Source: a virus. From it: 64,000 nt of DNA. Below, piece by piece: positions 51,419 to 59,356 of this stretch; positions within the stretch are counted from its first letter, which is position 1; the number at the start of each line of letters is the position of its first letter. Location of the stretch: positions 1-64,000 of the IMG/VR virus record IMGVR_UViG_3300030104_002782; one strand, given 5' to 3'. The translations under genes and the position numbers were made by a program. Below the pieces are notes generated by a model that saw nothing but the letters and a program-made list of their open reading frames with translations, searched no databases and had not been told where the DNA came from.

Positions 51419-51924
51419 TCAATCACCTCTACGCCTCGCCACCAACTAGGGGTTTTTCTCGGCCCTACCCATTTAGCAAATGTCTTGGTGTGATAGTATT
51501 CTCGGTATGCTTTTACCGCATCTTCGTCTTTGTACTCCTCTGGCATAGCCTGTGCGAATGGCGTTCTATCACCCTCTGGCAAGTATTCGTCAGCCATACT
51601 AGCCATATGAGTAAGGGGCCATAGGCAAGCATGTTTGTGACCGTAGCGATAATCAAATTGCTGGGCTAGGGTAAAAGCATGTCTAGCAAGCCATAAGAAG
51701 TTAGCCTTATTTTCTTGAGTCCAACGAGTACAGGGGTGATGGGGGTAGCCGCCCTTGTATGGCGTACCATGAAGGGTCAAAGGCATATCTTTGTCGGTTG
51801 CACCGTGAAATCGCAAAGCAGATGCCATCATCTGCGCTGACTCTACAATCATCTTAGGGAGATGCTTGTCGCACACCATTTTAGCCGCTTCGATAGGACA
51901 GTCGGATAATGCGAATATATTCAT
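51415..51924 (-). CDS. Conserved phage protein of the MNIF...CDKH..KM family
   Basis: About 169 residues. The start MNIFALSDCPIEAAKMVCDK, then HLPKMIVESAQMM, HHPCTRWTQENKANFLWL, RYGHKH, TPFAQAMPEEYK and YREYYHTK match a family common in marine phages, often annotated as pyrimidine-dimer glycosylase-like. I am sure of the family pattern, less so of the enzymatic label. ATG 51924 follows GGAGGGATGC. Confidence 0.65.
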   Translation of the reverse strand: MNIFALSDCPIEAAKMVCDKHLPKMIVESAQMMASALRFHGATDKDMPLTLHGTPYKGGYPHHPCTRWTQENKANFLWLARHAFTLAQQFDYRYGHKHACLWPLTHMASMADEYLPEGDRTPFAQAMPEEYKDEDAVKAYREYYHTKTFAKWVGPRKTPSWWRGVEVIE

Positions 51925-52055
51925 TGTGCATCCCTCCATATCCTCTCTAGCACAGATACCCAAGCATCCATAAGATACTCATGTTCGGGGTGCGATTCTA
52001 AGAATGACTTCATCTCTGCTATAACATAATTTAGATGTCTAACTCCTTGCTTCAT
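51921..52055 (-). CDS. 44-residue helical protein
   Basis: From ATG 52055, preceded by GAGGGATGC. Two helices (RHLNYVIAEMKSFLES; EYLMDAWVSVLERIWRD). Overlaps both neighbours as ATGA. No function recognised. Confidence 0.5.
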   Translation of the reverse strand: MKQGVRHLNYVIAEMKSFLESHPEHEYLMDAWVSVLERIWRDAQ

Positions 52056-52267
52056 AGTGCATCCCTCGCTAGACCTTGCATTATTTCTTCTATGTCGGAG
52101 TTGTCGCCCCATAATTTAACATGGTACTCCGCCATCCATCTTAATGTTGCTTTACAAGCACCTTCTCGCAAAGCATCTAAGAACATGGGCCAATTGTATA
52201 CGGGCTGACCGTAGCCTGTCATGTGCATGATAGTCCAACCGCAAGCCCAACTAGGAATATGTACCAT
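52052..52267 (-). CDS. 71-residue Trp-rich hypothetical protein
   Basis: Starts MVHIPSWACGWTIMH after GGAGGGATGC and is helical in its second half (FLDALREGACKATLRWMA). Overlaps the previous gene as TGATG. Unknown function. Confidence 0.5.
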   Translation of the reverse strand: MVHIPSWACGWTIMHMTGYGQPVYNWPMFLDALREGACKATLRWMAEYHVKLWGDNSDIEEIMQGLARDAL

Positions 52268-52443
52268 CAAGCATCCCTCCTTCTGAACATATGTCCTATT
52301 CTTGCAGGTATAACGACTGTTGCATTACATACATCACAACATCTGCCATCATTTACAGGCTGGGCGTTATTACCGCTATCCCAATACATTTTACCATTAT
52401 GGTACTTCTTTTCAATCTCTATTTTGCATATGCTACATTTCAT
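52267..52443 (-). CDS. 58-residue zinc-ribbon protein
   Basis: From ATG 52443 after GGAGGA: MKCSICKIEIEKKY, then CCDVCNATV about 30 residues later. Overlaps the coiled-coil gene upstream as ATGA. A small zinc ribbon as in many neighbours. Confidence 0.6.
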   Translation of the reverse strand: MKCSICKIEIEKKYHNGKMYWDSGNNAQPVNDGRCCDVCNATVVIPARIGHMFRRRDA

Positions 52444-52670
52444 ACTAAATCCTCCGTTGCTCTTGCTATTGTTTGTAATTCTGCCTCGATTTCTGCGAGT
52501 GTGCTTTCCCAATCATAACCAAAACCGCTATGTGGTGCGCCTATGTCATGTGGTAAACTCGCCTCCGCCATTTCAATAGCGTCAATCGCAGCCTCCACAT
52601 ACGATTTAGCCTCTTCTAATTCATCTACTCTACAGAGTAATTCCTCTATCTCTTCTTTCAAATTGCTCAT
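52440..52670 (-). CDS. 76-residue coiled-coil protein
   Basis: Acidic coiled coil throughout (LKEEIEELLCRVDELEEAK; TLAEIEAELQTIARATED). GGAGGC is eight bases before the ATG, and a TATA-like TATTATAG lies about 27 bp upstream. Unknown function. Confidence 0.55.
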   Translation of the reverse strand: MSNLKEEIEELLCRVDELEEAKSYVEAAIDAIEMAEASLPHDIGAPHSGFGYDWESTLAEIEAELQTIARATEDLV

Positions 52671-52713
52671 TTTTATGCCTCCATTTGTGTTCTATAATAG
52701 GGGTCTCTCCTAC

Positions 52714-52971
52714 TTAGACCCTCCCTTTCAATTTCTTAGTTTCGATTAGTAATTTATCGGTTGTCAATTTGCGAGTTTCTAATACCTTTTCCACCCATTC
52801 GCGTTCTTCGATACCGCACTCCTTCGGAGTCTTACCTTCGATGCGTACACATGGGGTGGAAACACGCAACATCTTTTCCGCTAATCTGCATTCAGCACAC
52901 CCGCCTGTTTTACCGTCATATGCTAGTGGGATTCCGTCAGAAGGCGAGCCGCATATACCACATTTACCCAT
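52714..52971 (-). CDS. 85-residue zinc-ribbon protein
   Basis: MGKCGICGSPSDG then GGCAECRLAEKM: a zinc ribbon with 17 residues between the pairs, followed by a charged helical tail rich in Lys and Glu. It begins directly after the preceding stop. Possibly a nucleic-acid-binding adaptor. Confidence 0.6.
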   Translation of the reverse strand: MGKCGICGSPSDGIPLAYDGKTGGCAECRLAEKMLRVSTPCVRIEGKTPKECGIEEREWVEKVLETRKLTTDKLLIETKKLKGRV

Positions 52972-53502
52972 TCACTCTTCCTCCCCGTAGTTTGCGATTC
53001 GGTATCTGCTAGGGAGAAAATCTCCTGTTTCCAAGTCTAGACCTACTTCGTCTGCCTTCCTTTTCATCAATTCTTCGGCAATATGCCTCATATCTTCTGG
53101 GATTGTTCTTTCGACTATCCAATCAAAGTCTACCCACTGTAGACTACTTGTATCTTCGGGTAGTGCTACCTGTATAATCGCTGGGCCTACTAGTGGTCTC
53201 TCATACTGTATTCCTTCGGCATAAGCGGCAAATGTTGATACTGCGTTAGGGGTCATTCTTCGCAAAAGACCCTCTTCGTTCACTATTACATCCTTTACTT
53301 TGCAGAGACCTGCTTTGAGTCCCTTCTCATCATGCCCTAGACCGCTTGCAGGTACAGGAAAACCTTCGGTATTTCGTACTACTGCATATTCTATCAACCC
53401 ACCTACATGTTCTTGCATTTCCTCTAGGGAAAGGTCGTCTAGGCTTATTCTCGTTATCGCGCCGTTTTCTGCGATAAAAATACTTAGTGTTCTTTCTTTC
53501 AT
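52972..53502 (-). CDS. DUF3846-like protein
   Basis: A 176-residue protein with LSLEEMQEHVGGLIEYAV, DVIVNEEGLL and GPAIIQVALPED, matching the DUF3846 pattern common in phages and plasmids (a short beta domain of unknown role). The C-terminal ~60 residues are extra. Overlaps the upstream gene by 4 bp. Confidence 0.55.
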   Translation of the reverse strand: MKERTLSIFIAENGAITRISLDDLSLEEMQEHVGGLIEYAVVRNTEGFPVPASGLGHDEKGLKAGLCKVKDVIVNEEGLLRRMTPNAVSTFAAYAEGIQYERPLVGPAIIQVALPEDTSSLQWVDFDWIVERTIPEDMRHIAEELMKRKADEVGLDLETGDFLPSRYRIANYGEEE

Positions 53503-53747
53503 CTAATCATCTCCTTATCTCTTCTTATGTTACTCTCGATTTCTAGCAAGGCAGAATCTAAGAGATTCCTCCATGTCCTTAATCGTGAGAGTGTGTTTTC
53601 TGTCTGCTCTGGCACAATCAGAGTGTATGCGTGTGCCATGTGTTCAAGCATAGTCGCTGCTTCTAGCAGCGTTTTGACTGTGAATGTATGGGTATACAAG
53701 GTATCACGCCCACATTCCCGATGAGAACGGGTCGTCGTCGTTCTCAT
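53499..53747 (-). CDS. 82-residue helical protein, start uncertain
   Basis: The convincing part is LLEAATMLEHMAHAYTLIVP and two more helices. The frame is open to 53843, but upstream it overlaps another gene for too long. ATG 53747 or a later TTG are possible starts. Unknown function. Confidence 0.45.
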   Translation of the reverse strand: MRTTTTRSHRECGRDTLYTHTFTVKTLLEAATMLEHMAHAYTLIVPEQTENTLSRLRTWRNLLDSALLEIESNIRRDKEMIR

Positions 53748-54375
53748 CACTGTCGGGGTCAATATCTTCTGCGACTTTTCTACCCATATTAAACGCCTTC
53801 TTTCTGATAGCGGCTCTGACATCATCTTCGTCATGGGATTCAATCGAGTCTACGGATTCCTCGCAAGGCAACCTGCTAGTCACACTCTGTATGTATTTCT
53901 GCAAGTACACATCATCAGTTACAGGTATTGCTGCTGCTTCTGATGCTTTGTCATAGACAAAGTTTGGCACACATGCTTCTAAGGTCTTTAGGAAAGTCTC
54001 CCATAGATGTGAATACCTACGGTATCTGCGTATCTTGCTAGACTCACTGTCAATGTTGGGTATTATCCTAGCCGGACAAGCCTCTGGGGTTGGTGCTATA
54101 CCTGTCACTAGTCTAGTGACAAGCAGACTTTCGCAATAGTTAATCACTTCTTGTGCATCTACTTTACCATCCTTTAGGATGCTCTTAGCCTTTTCGTGAC
54201 ATGCCTGTAACTCCTCTAGGCTTATGTCGTCTGCTATTACCTCATCAAACGCAGACTCACCGTTGCTTCTGTAGAAGCCCCTGTCTGCGTCTATTACAAG
54301 ACCATTCTCTACTACTACTGCGTAGTAAAAACTAGCCGCGTCGCTCTCGTTCTGTATCAATTCTGTTCCAATCAT
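53704..54375 (-). CDS. 223-residue acidic hypothetical protein
   Basis: Opens with a beta-like SFYYAVVVENGLVIDAD and then a LSLEE-like helix (DDISLEELQACHEKA), slightly recalling the DUF3846-like neighbour, and ends very acidic (DIDPDSDENDDDPFSS). ATG 54375 is 27 bp after a CCCCCTATAAGAGG promoter. A TGTCACTA-GTC-TAGTGACA hairpin lies near 54107. Confidence 0.55.
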   Translation of the reverse strand: MIGTELIQNESDAASFYYAVVVENGLVIDADRGFYRSNGESAFDEVIADDISLEELQACHEKAKSILKDGKVDAQEVINYCESLLVTRLVTGIAPTPEACPARIIPNIDSESSKIRRYRRYSHLWETFLKTLEACVPNFVYDKASEAAAIPVTDDVYLQKYIQSVTSRLPCEESVDSIESHDEDDVRAAIRKKAFNMGRKVAEDIDPDSDENDDDPFSSGMWA

Positions 54376-54394
54376 GTTTTCCACTCCTGTTTCA

Positions 54395-54411
54395 GCCTCT
54401 TATAGGGGGCC
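54395..54411 (-). promoter_or_regulatory. C-rich TATA promoter, accessory class
   Basis: GGCCCCCTATAAGAGGC on the minus strand, centred about 27 bp before ATG 54375. Similar C5-TATA boxes occur at 56227-56244, 58011-58028 and 62212-62229. Confidence 0.5.
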
Positions 54412-54414
54412 AGC

Positions 54415-54957
54415 CTATTTATGCTTATCCCCCATCGGGCCAGCCTTTAGTTTGCTTTTTGCTTTAGCAAAATCTACTTGCTTAATTGCACCTACGGACA
54501 CATAGTCCTTGAGTGCGTCTATGTCTACAGTCCATCTGAACCTTGACCTATGATTATGAATAGCAAAGACAAAATCTTCGTACATCATTTGGGTATCATC
54601 ATCCCAAGCATTGATGTCCTTCATGTGCGCTCTCACTACATCTGCACCGCCTACTTTGAGTGTGCGACCTAGATGTTTAGCCATGTGGCATCTAGGACAT
54701 AGTGCTTGCACACCTAGGAGAACCTGTCTGTTAGCAATATCATCGTAAGCCCAAATCTCATGGGCTTCAACGGCATGTTTGCGATTTTGCGTAAATCCAT
54801 CTTGGCCGCAGACCTCGCACTTATGACCTGCCTGTTCGTAGACAAACTTGCGAAGTCTATTCCAACCCGAAGGGGGCATGAGACTACGCAGGTTTGCACC
54901 CCATGTTCCTGTAGGAACCAACTCGCATATCAGAGGAATGCCTCTCACTTGCGCCAC
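54415..54957 (-). CDS. HNH endonuclease
   Basis: A 180-residue HNH protein: CEVCGQ (Cys47, Cys50), VEAHEIW (His66) and LCPRCHMAKHLG (Cys87, Cys90, His91, His95), with structural zinc Cys. The C-terminal helical part is of unknown role. It starts at GTG 54957. It could be free-standing or help in packaging, since HNH enzymes often assist terminases, but it lies far from terL. Confidence 0.75.
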   Translation of the reverse strand: MAQVRGIPLICELVPTGTWGANLRSLMPPSGWNRLRKFVYEQAGHKCEVCGQDGFTQNRKHAVEAHEIWAYDDIANRQVLLGVQALCPRCHMAKHLGRTLKVGGADVVRAHMKDINAWDDDTQMMYEDFVFAIHNHRSRFRWTVDIDALKDYVSVGAIKQVDFAKAKSKLKAGPMGDKHK

Positions 54958-55010
54958 CTTTTGAATATATTCCTAAGTGAAGGCCATTCGGCCCACATGT
55001 CGAATATCAT
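54945..55010 (-). CDS. Possible 21-residue coupled micro-ORF
   Basis: MIFDMWAEWPSLRNIFKRWR begins as ATGA overlap with the upstream stop and overlaps the HNH start. It may only serve to couple translation across the gap. Confidence 0.3.
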   Translation of the reverse strand: MIFDMWAEWPSLRNIFKRWRK

Positions 55011-55498
55011 AGCAAATCCTCCAAAGCATCTGCTACCTGTCGCTTCACATCTGCCATGTCTACTTTCTCTGCGCTACCACTCTTTTGATTGTGTGGTGGC
55101 TTTAGTGTGCGGGGAGAACGCTTAGGCATGACCTTGCTCACAATGCGCTTGATTAGTGTAGGTCGCTTCAAACTGCTACGGGTTGTCTCCTCTGTAGTCA
55201 TAACTACAGGGACATGACATTCTGGGTTGGGGCCGCAAACAAATGTTCCGTTGCCTTTAGCAACAAAATCTTCTCCACACTTGAAGCATTGTGCATCTCT
55301 GTGTGCTACTCTGTTGTTCTTTACGACTATGTCGGAAGTCCCACCATCCGGTCTGCGACAAATCATATTGTGACCTGTCTGACCTTCGATTAGATTTACT
55401 TTCAGTAAAGTGTAACCGGACTTGGCTCTAAACTCCAAGTCTCTCTGTTGTGCTAGTATAGCATTTACCTGCTTGTCGAATGCCGCATCTGAAATCAT
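55007..55498 (-). CDS. 163-residue zinc-containing basic protein
   Basis: The middle has CFKCGEDF and CGPNPECHVP, a zinc ribbon. Before it is a beta-rich part with an Arg/Asp-rich loop, and after it a basic, Pro/Ser-rich linker and a short helix. Likely nucleic-acid-binding. ATGA overlaps on both sides. Confidence 0.6.
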   Translation of the reverse strand: MISDAAFDKQVNAILAQQRDLEFRAKSGYTLLKVNLIEGQTGHNMICRRPDGGTSDIVVKNNRVAHRDAQCFKCGEDFVAKGNGTFVCGPNPECHVPVVMTTEETTRSSLKRPTLIKRIVSKVMPKRSPRTLKPPHNQKSGSAEKVDMADVKRQVADALEDLL

Positions 55499-55713
55499 GG
55501 GTATGCCTCCTGTAGATGTGCGACTCCTTCTTTAATCGTCTCGATGGTCTTATCTAGCATTTTCAGAGCCTCTACGCTTTTACCAATCGCAAGTTGCGTT
55601 CTAGTAATCTCTAAGACATCTATGATGTCCTCTAGTACACTTACTTGCATAGCGACCATGTTGTCTAGCATTTCTTTCACTTCATCCATTATTTTTTCTT
55701 CGTTCATTTTCAT
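55495..55713 (-). CDS. 72-residue helical protein
   Basis: All-helical, Met/Leu-rich (MDEVKEMLDNMVAMQVSVLE; LEITRTQLAIGKSVEALKML). Overlaps neighbours as ATGA. Unknown function. Confidence 0.55.
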   Translation of the reverse strand: MKMNEEKIMDEVKEMLDNMVAMQVSVLEDIIDVLEITRTQLAIGKSVEALKMLDKTIETIKEGVAHLQEAYP

Positions 55714-55976
55714 TCCTCCTCTTCACAATAACATGCGCTCATAAATAGCCCATTTAGGTGTGAGTAATCTCCGGTGAAACACTCACAAGTGTTACACCAA
55801 TTACCTTCGGTCTCCAATTCGTCAAGCCATTCTGCTAGTCCCATCTCATACATGAGTGGGTCTACGGCCTTGAAAACTACCGAAGGAGACCTTGCTACGC
55901 CAAAGATATTAATATCTTGGTAGCAACCGTCTAGCAAATCATCGTAAGCCTCGTATACTGCGTAACTGTAACTCAT
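55710..55976 (-). CDS. 88-residue acidic Cys-rich protein
   Basis: An acidic alpha/beta N-terminus and a C-terminal CNTCECFTGDYSHLN and ACYCEEEE that may bind a metal. Overlaps both neighbours as ATGA. Unknown function. Confidence 0.55.
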   Translation of the reverse strand: MSYSYAVYEAYDDLLDGCYQDINIFGVARSPSVVFKAVDPLMYEMGLAEWLDELETEGNWCNTCECFTGDYSHLNGLFMSACYCEEEE

Positions 55977-56206
55977 ACATTCAACTCCTTGTCGTCATCG
56001 TCATTATGAAATGGGTTTAGAAGTCTAAGGACTTCTTTTTGAGTTTTCACTTTCTTTAGTTGGTCTGCGATTATACTGTGTATAATACTTAGCGTAGTCA
56101 TCCTGTTAGGCTCGTCTACAAAGTCTAGCATCACATCTCCGTTCTCAAGTATGTCGCACATACTTTTCAAAATCTGTTCATATTGTTCAATTGGCATATT
56201 CATCAT
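55973..56206 (-). CDS. 77-residue hypothetical protein
   Basis: Helical with an acidic middle (YEQILKSMCDILENGDVMLD) and a Lys/Glu-rich end. Overlaps the upstream gene as ATGA. The C-rich promoter at 56227-56244 lies about 28 bp before its ATG. Confidence 0.5.
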   Translation of the reverse strand: MMNMPIEQYEQILKSMCDILENGDVMLDFVDEPNRMTTLSIIHSIIADQLKKVKTQKEVLRLLNPFHNDDDDKELNV

Positions 56207-56427
56207 TCCTCTTCTGTTCGGTTCTTGTCCTCTATAGGGGGGCCGCCACTACTTGAAGTTTTTCGTTTGACCCAGACCATCTCGCCTGTGTCTCGCATCT
56301 GTATAGCGTCTACCGTATGTTGGAGTGTCATATGCAGACCTATGCGACCATCATGTCGCACCATCTGTCTGTGTAGGACAGGAACCCATGTCCCGTCTCG
56401 CGTCTCTAGCATATCAAACACAATCAT
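56203..56427 (-). CDS. 74-residue hypothetical protein
   Basis: From ATG 56427 after GGAGAGG: MIVFDMLETRDGTWVPVLHR, a beta-rich small domain with a polar tail. Overlaps upstream and downstream genes as ATGA. Confidence 0.5.
   Translation of the reverse strand: MIVFDMLETRDGTWVPVLHRQMVRHDGRIGLHMTLQHTVDAIQMRDTGEMVWVKRKTSSSGGPPIEDKNRTEEE
56227..56244 (-). promoter_or_regulatory. C-rich TATA promoter, accessory class
   Basis: GGCCCCCCTATAGAGGAC on the minus strand, about 28 bp before ATG 56206. Confidence 0.5.
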
Positions 56428-56513
56428 GCGAACCTCTCCATAGCCCAAGAGACCCCGAAGGGGGCTACTAACATCATTAATATGCTAAAGTATAGAATTG
56501 TTAAAAAGGTCAT
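56424..56513 (-). CDS. 29-residue single-pass membrane peptide
   Basis: MTFLTILYFSILMMLVAPFG is one hydrophobic helix followed by WAMERFA. Its stop overlaps the next start as ATGA. Small membrane peptides of this type are common in viral accessory regions. Confidence 0.5.
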   Translation of the reverse strand: MTFLTILYFSILMMLVAPFGVSWAMERFA

Positions 56514-56520
56514 TTGCGAA

Positions 56521-56751
56521 TCACTCCAAAGGATGTGCAATATCTTTGTCTCCGAGAACCCATCGCAGAGATTTTACAACGCCCTGTAGGGCTTTGTAAT
56601 TTCTCATATGGTGCATACGCTCGGCCTTCTTGCATGTCTGTAGAGCAAGCAAGTGTCTGTTCTGCTTGCGCTCTGCTCTATCGAGCATAGTCTCTATGTC
56701 AGACCAACTTCTCTCATAAGAGAAGTGTTCAGAATCTTGATGGTCGTTCAT
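56521..56751 (-). CDS. 76-residue charged helical protein
   Basis: Arg/Lys/His-rich helices (DIETMLDRAERKQNRHLLAL; CKKAERMHHMRNYKALQGV). Overlaps the upstream gene as ATGA. Unknown function. Confidence 0.5.
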   Translation of the reverse strand: MNDHQDSEHFSYERSWSDIETMLDRAERKQNRHLLALQTCKKAERMHHMRNYKALQGVVKSLRWVLGDKDIAHPLE

Positions 56752-57056
56752 TCTATACCCTCTCCTAGTGCGCCTAGTATGTCATCATGTAGAGCCATGA
56801 AATTGTCGTACAATTTCTGACCTGTGCCTTTGATGCCGAAGTATTTCTTGACATCTGTGACTTTCCAATGCCTGTGGGGTTTTATCGGTCTTGGGCCGGT
56901 GCAATACAAGGACAGGTCTCTCTTTGAGACTATTAGGTTCCAAATGGCTCTCCCCATAGGGGAACCATTGACGGTCATAACTTCGCCACCGTTTGCGATT
57001 ATTTCTGCTTCTTGCCTCAATTCCTCCATGAATGGAGAATCCATACTGTAACTCAT
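56748..57056 (-). CDS. 102-residue hypothetical protein
   Basis: Helical N-terminus, then SPMGRAIWNLIVSKRDLSLY and a small DNA-binding-like part (TDVKKYFGIKGTGQKLYDNF). No family recognised. Confidence 0.5.
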   Translation of the reverse strand: MSYSMDSPFMEELRQEAEIIANGGEVMTVNGSPMGRAIWNLIVSKRDLSLYCTGPRPIKPHRHWKVTDVKKYFGIKGTGQKLYDNFMALHDDILGALGEGIE

Positions 57057-57057
57057 T

Positions 57058-57255
57058 CTAAATCAACTCCTCTTTGTCTACTACGATACCACGCAGGGTA
57101 CTAGGAAATGGTCTGCGAATGAATTGCCACAATTCATGCCACTCGCCATCCCATGCGTCTCTCTGGTGTAGCACTTCACCTGTGTCTCCGTGTGTGACTG
57201 TAAGACAACCTTCGGTTAAATCAATTCGCAAAACTGCTGAACCTTTTTCCTTCAT
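57058..57255 (-). CDS. 65-residue hypothetical protein
   Basis: ATG 57255 with GGAGGAG is preferred over 57273. Beta-rich start (AVLRIDLTEGCLTVTHGDTG) and a Trp-rich helix. Follows the previous gene by one base. Confidence 0.5.
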   Translation of the reverse strand: MKEKGSAVLRIDLTEGCLTVTHGDTGEVLHQRDAWDGEWHELWQFIRRPFPSTLRGIVVDKEELI

Positions 57256-57256
57256 A

Positions 57257-57520
57257 TTATCTCCTCCTTTCAATTATATTGACTACTTCGACAGAAGTAA
57301 GCCACCCTTCGGGGTCGTTAGACCAATCAACGGGAGGCGTAATGCACATGACTTCTAACAAGCCTTGCGGAGAGCCGTAGCCATTGGCAACAACTGAAAA
57401 CTGTTCGCCATCATCCCTCTCTACATGTATCTGCATAGGGGAGAGCCTATGCACATATGAGACGCATTTGGATTGTTTCAGCATAGATATAGCCTCTTTG
57501 AGATGGTTTTTCTTCATCAT
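57257..57520 (-). CDS. 87-residue hypothetical protein
   Basis: Helix, then beta strands (SPMQIHVERDDGEQFSVVAN). The compact alpha-beta order suggests a small folded domain. Overlaps the upstream gene by 4 bp. Confidence 0.5.
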   Translation of the reverse strand: MMKKNHLKEAISMLKQSKCVSYVHRLSPMQIHVERDDGEQFSVVANGYGSPQGLLEVMCITPPVDWSNDPEGWLTSVEVVNIIERRR

Positions 57521-57978
57521 TCATCACCTCCGGTGATTAGGTCGCCCAATTCCTTTGCGACAAGTTTCTGAACCTCTGCTATTGACAAAGGCTTAGTGCC
57601 TTTGCTAGACCTGCTATTGTATGAGCGAGGCTTGAGTGAAGGTAGACCTATAGGTCTAGATGCCGTAGTCCTGTTTCGCCTAAGTAATCTGCTAGGTCTC
57701 CTATCTGCTATGTATGCTCTAGGTCTAGGAGTGTAGCCGTTCTTGCTACGCTTGTGAGCATTGATTTTATCCCATAGTTTGTCGTTCTCCTCCTCATCAT
57801 AATGAGGAACCCATGCAAGGGAAACTGTGCCAAATGGTACTTTCTTCATGTGTATACATCTCTCTAGGTGGTCTCTGTAGACGGCCACCTTTGTATATCC
57901 CTGTGCATTGAATCGCACCTTGGCTATGCCAAGGTATTCAAATCTCTCTTTGTCGTCGTAGTCGTATTTTTCTTTCAT
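57517..57978 (-). CDS. 153-residue Arg-rich protein
   Basis: ATG 57978 has AAGGAAG at eight bases. The N-terminal half is a small beta domain with FEYLGIAKVRFNAQGYTKV, the second half an Arg/Ser-rich disordered stretch and a short helix. A perfect 16-bp palindrome centred on CTATAG lies in it near 57644. Unknown function; nucleic-acid binding is possible. Confidence 0.55.
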   Translation of the reverse strand: MKEKYDYDDKERFEYLGIAKVRFNAQGYTKVAVYRDHLERCIHMKKVPFGTVSLAWVPHYDEEENDKLWDKINAHKRSKNGYTPRPRAYIADRRPSRLLRRNRTTASRPIGLPSLKPRSYNSRSSKGTKPLSIAEVQKLVAKELGDLITGGDE

Positions 57979-58010
57979 TGTTTCACTTCCTTCATCGGTC
58001 ATGTTTCTCA

Positions 58011-58028
58011 TCTCCTATAGGGGGGCTT
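58011..58028 (-). promoter_or_regulatory. C-rich TATA promoter with leader
   Basis: AAGCCCCCCTATAGGAGA on the minus strand, 39 bp before ATG 57978, so a leader of about 13 nt holding the AAGGAAG ribosome site is expected. Confidence 0.5.
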
Positions 58029-58035
58029 CCTGTAT

Positions 58036-58842
58036 TTAATTCAATCGTATTGTTTGAGGGCTAGAATCTTCTTTGATTTTTGAATCAAAGTATTGCGCCC
58101 ATGATTCCGTTTTCTCCATCTCTGCGTATTCATCATCCATGCGCTTCTCCGCACAGCGCATCCTCACGGTCTGCCACATAAGGGCAGGTAGGTCAATCGT
58201 GACAAGTCTCCACGATTTTTTCCTGTTCGACCTAAACAACCATGCTTCTTTTCTCTCTTCCTCTGGAAGAGTTGCGATTAGGGAATCGTAGAAATCTTTG
58301 TTGAGTGGGTCTTTCTGAATAGTTTTACTTATGTAAGAATCTGGGAAATACTTTTGCGTATGGTCTATGAGCAAGTGCATGAAGTCGTTGAGGAAATCAA
58401 TACAGGTATCAGAATCCCAGCCGAAGCCCGCCCTCCTTCTTATGTGATTTGATGATTGTTGCATTCGTGCTAAATCGCAGTAGTGCGTCTTGAGCGCAGG
58501 GCTTTCTTGCATCATAAACAGACATTGAAATCTTGTGTCCTCTAAGATACATCTTAGAGAATCGAAAGCATCATGGAACATTTCAGTAGTCCATCCTTTA
58601 CTATAGTAAGTCTCCTTCATGTATTCGTAGGCCATACCTACAACTCTGATGTCAAAGCCGAGATTTACAAGATTAGCAATCATGCGTGTATTCCTTGTAT
58701 CATATACAGGCATGAGTAAATCGTGATAATTATCCCATTCATCCGGATGGTGGAAATAGCCCTTCCATCCTAGGCGAGTCCACTCACAGGAACCTTTGCC
58801 TTCGTAGCCCATAGTGCGACATTTTTCACATTCTCTTGTCAT
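58036..58842 (-). CDS. 268-residue protein with N-terminal zinc motif
   Basis: MTRECEKCRTMGYEGKGSC carries CxxC and a further Cys. The rest is helical, with aromatic and Met-rich segments, no recognised domain. A TCTAAGAT-AC-ATCTTAGA hairpin lies near 58549. Function unknown. Confidence 0.6.
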   Translation of the reverse strand: MTRECEKCRTMGYEGKGSCEWTRLGWKGYFHHPDEWDNYHDLLMPVYDTRNTRMIANLVNLGFDIRVVGMAYEYMKETYYSKGWTTEMFHDAFDSLRCILEDTRFQCLFMMQESPALKTHYCDLARMQQSSNHIRRRAGFGWDSDTCIDFLNDFMHLLIDHTQKYFPDSYISKTIQKDPLNKDFYDSLIATLPEEERKEAWLFRSNRKKSWRLVTIDLPALMWQTVRMRCAEKRMDDEYAEMEKTESWAQYFDSKIKEDSSPQTIRLN

Positions 58843-58897
58843 TCATAGCACCTCTTTCAAATTATTCGGATTATTTTCTGAAACCCTCGGATTATTT
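58843..58897. repeat. Direct repeat in the gap before the 268-residue gene
   Basis: CGGATTATTTTC occurs twice about 20 bp apart (near 58868 and 58888). It could be a regulator site or TATA-like duplicate upstream of ATG 58842. Confidence 0.35.
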
Positions 58898-59008
58898 TCA
58901 GAATAACTCAATTCCTCCCATTATGTATGCGACTGCGAGTATAGGTGATACGGGTAGCATGACTATGAGCATAGGGCCGAAAGCCCATGTAGGTACTCGG
59001 ACTCTCAC
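58898..59008 (-). CDS. 36-residue membrane peptide (GTG start)
   Basis: In the frame from GTG 59008 the peptide is one membrane helix (MLIVMLPVSPILAVAYIMGG). The competing frame from ATG 59012 is polar and less convincing. It begins in the stop codon of the gene upstream. Confidence 0.4.
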   Translation of the reverse strand: MRVRVPTWAFGPMLIVMLPVSPILAVAYIMGGIELF

Positions 59009-59356
59009 TCATACCACCTCATCATTCGCAAAGACTTCAAGCATGTGTCTGAAGGTTTCCGTAGGAAACATGTTTGCGATTCTTCTACCTTCGGTAGTCA
59101 AAAATTGGTCTATGCTCATGTAGGTCTCCTCTAGAGGAGTGCCGATTAGGTCAAGAATGAAATTAAACGCATCCTTCGGAGGAGTTGTGTATTCCTGTCG
59201 GAAGGTTTCTACGAAACCGACGACATCGTGAGGATGCTGATTTAGGATTCTAACCATACCCTCTTCTGTGAAGAGATGGTCGAGTTTATCCATCCATGCT
59301 TGCTCTTGTCTACGACTAGGGTCGTATCTGCCGCCTCCATGTCCCATGTTACTCAT
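59009..59356 (-). CDS. 115-residue hypothetical protein
   Basis: A Gly-rich start (MSNMGHGGGRYDPSRRQEQ) and a helical body. Overlaps upstream gene as ATGA. Unknown function. Confidence 0.5.
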   Translation of the reverse strand: MSNMGHGGGRYDPSRRQEQAWMDKLDHLFTEEGMVRILNQHPHDVVGFVETFRQEYTTPPKDAFNFILDLIGTPLEETYMSIDQFLTTEGRRIANMFPTETFRHMLEVFANDEVV

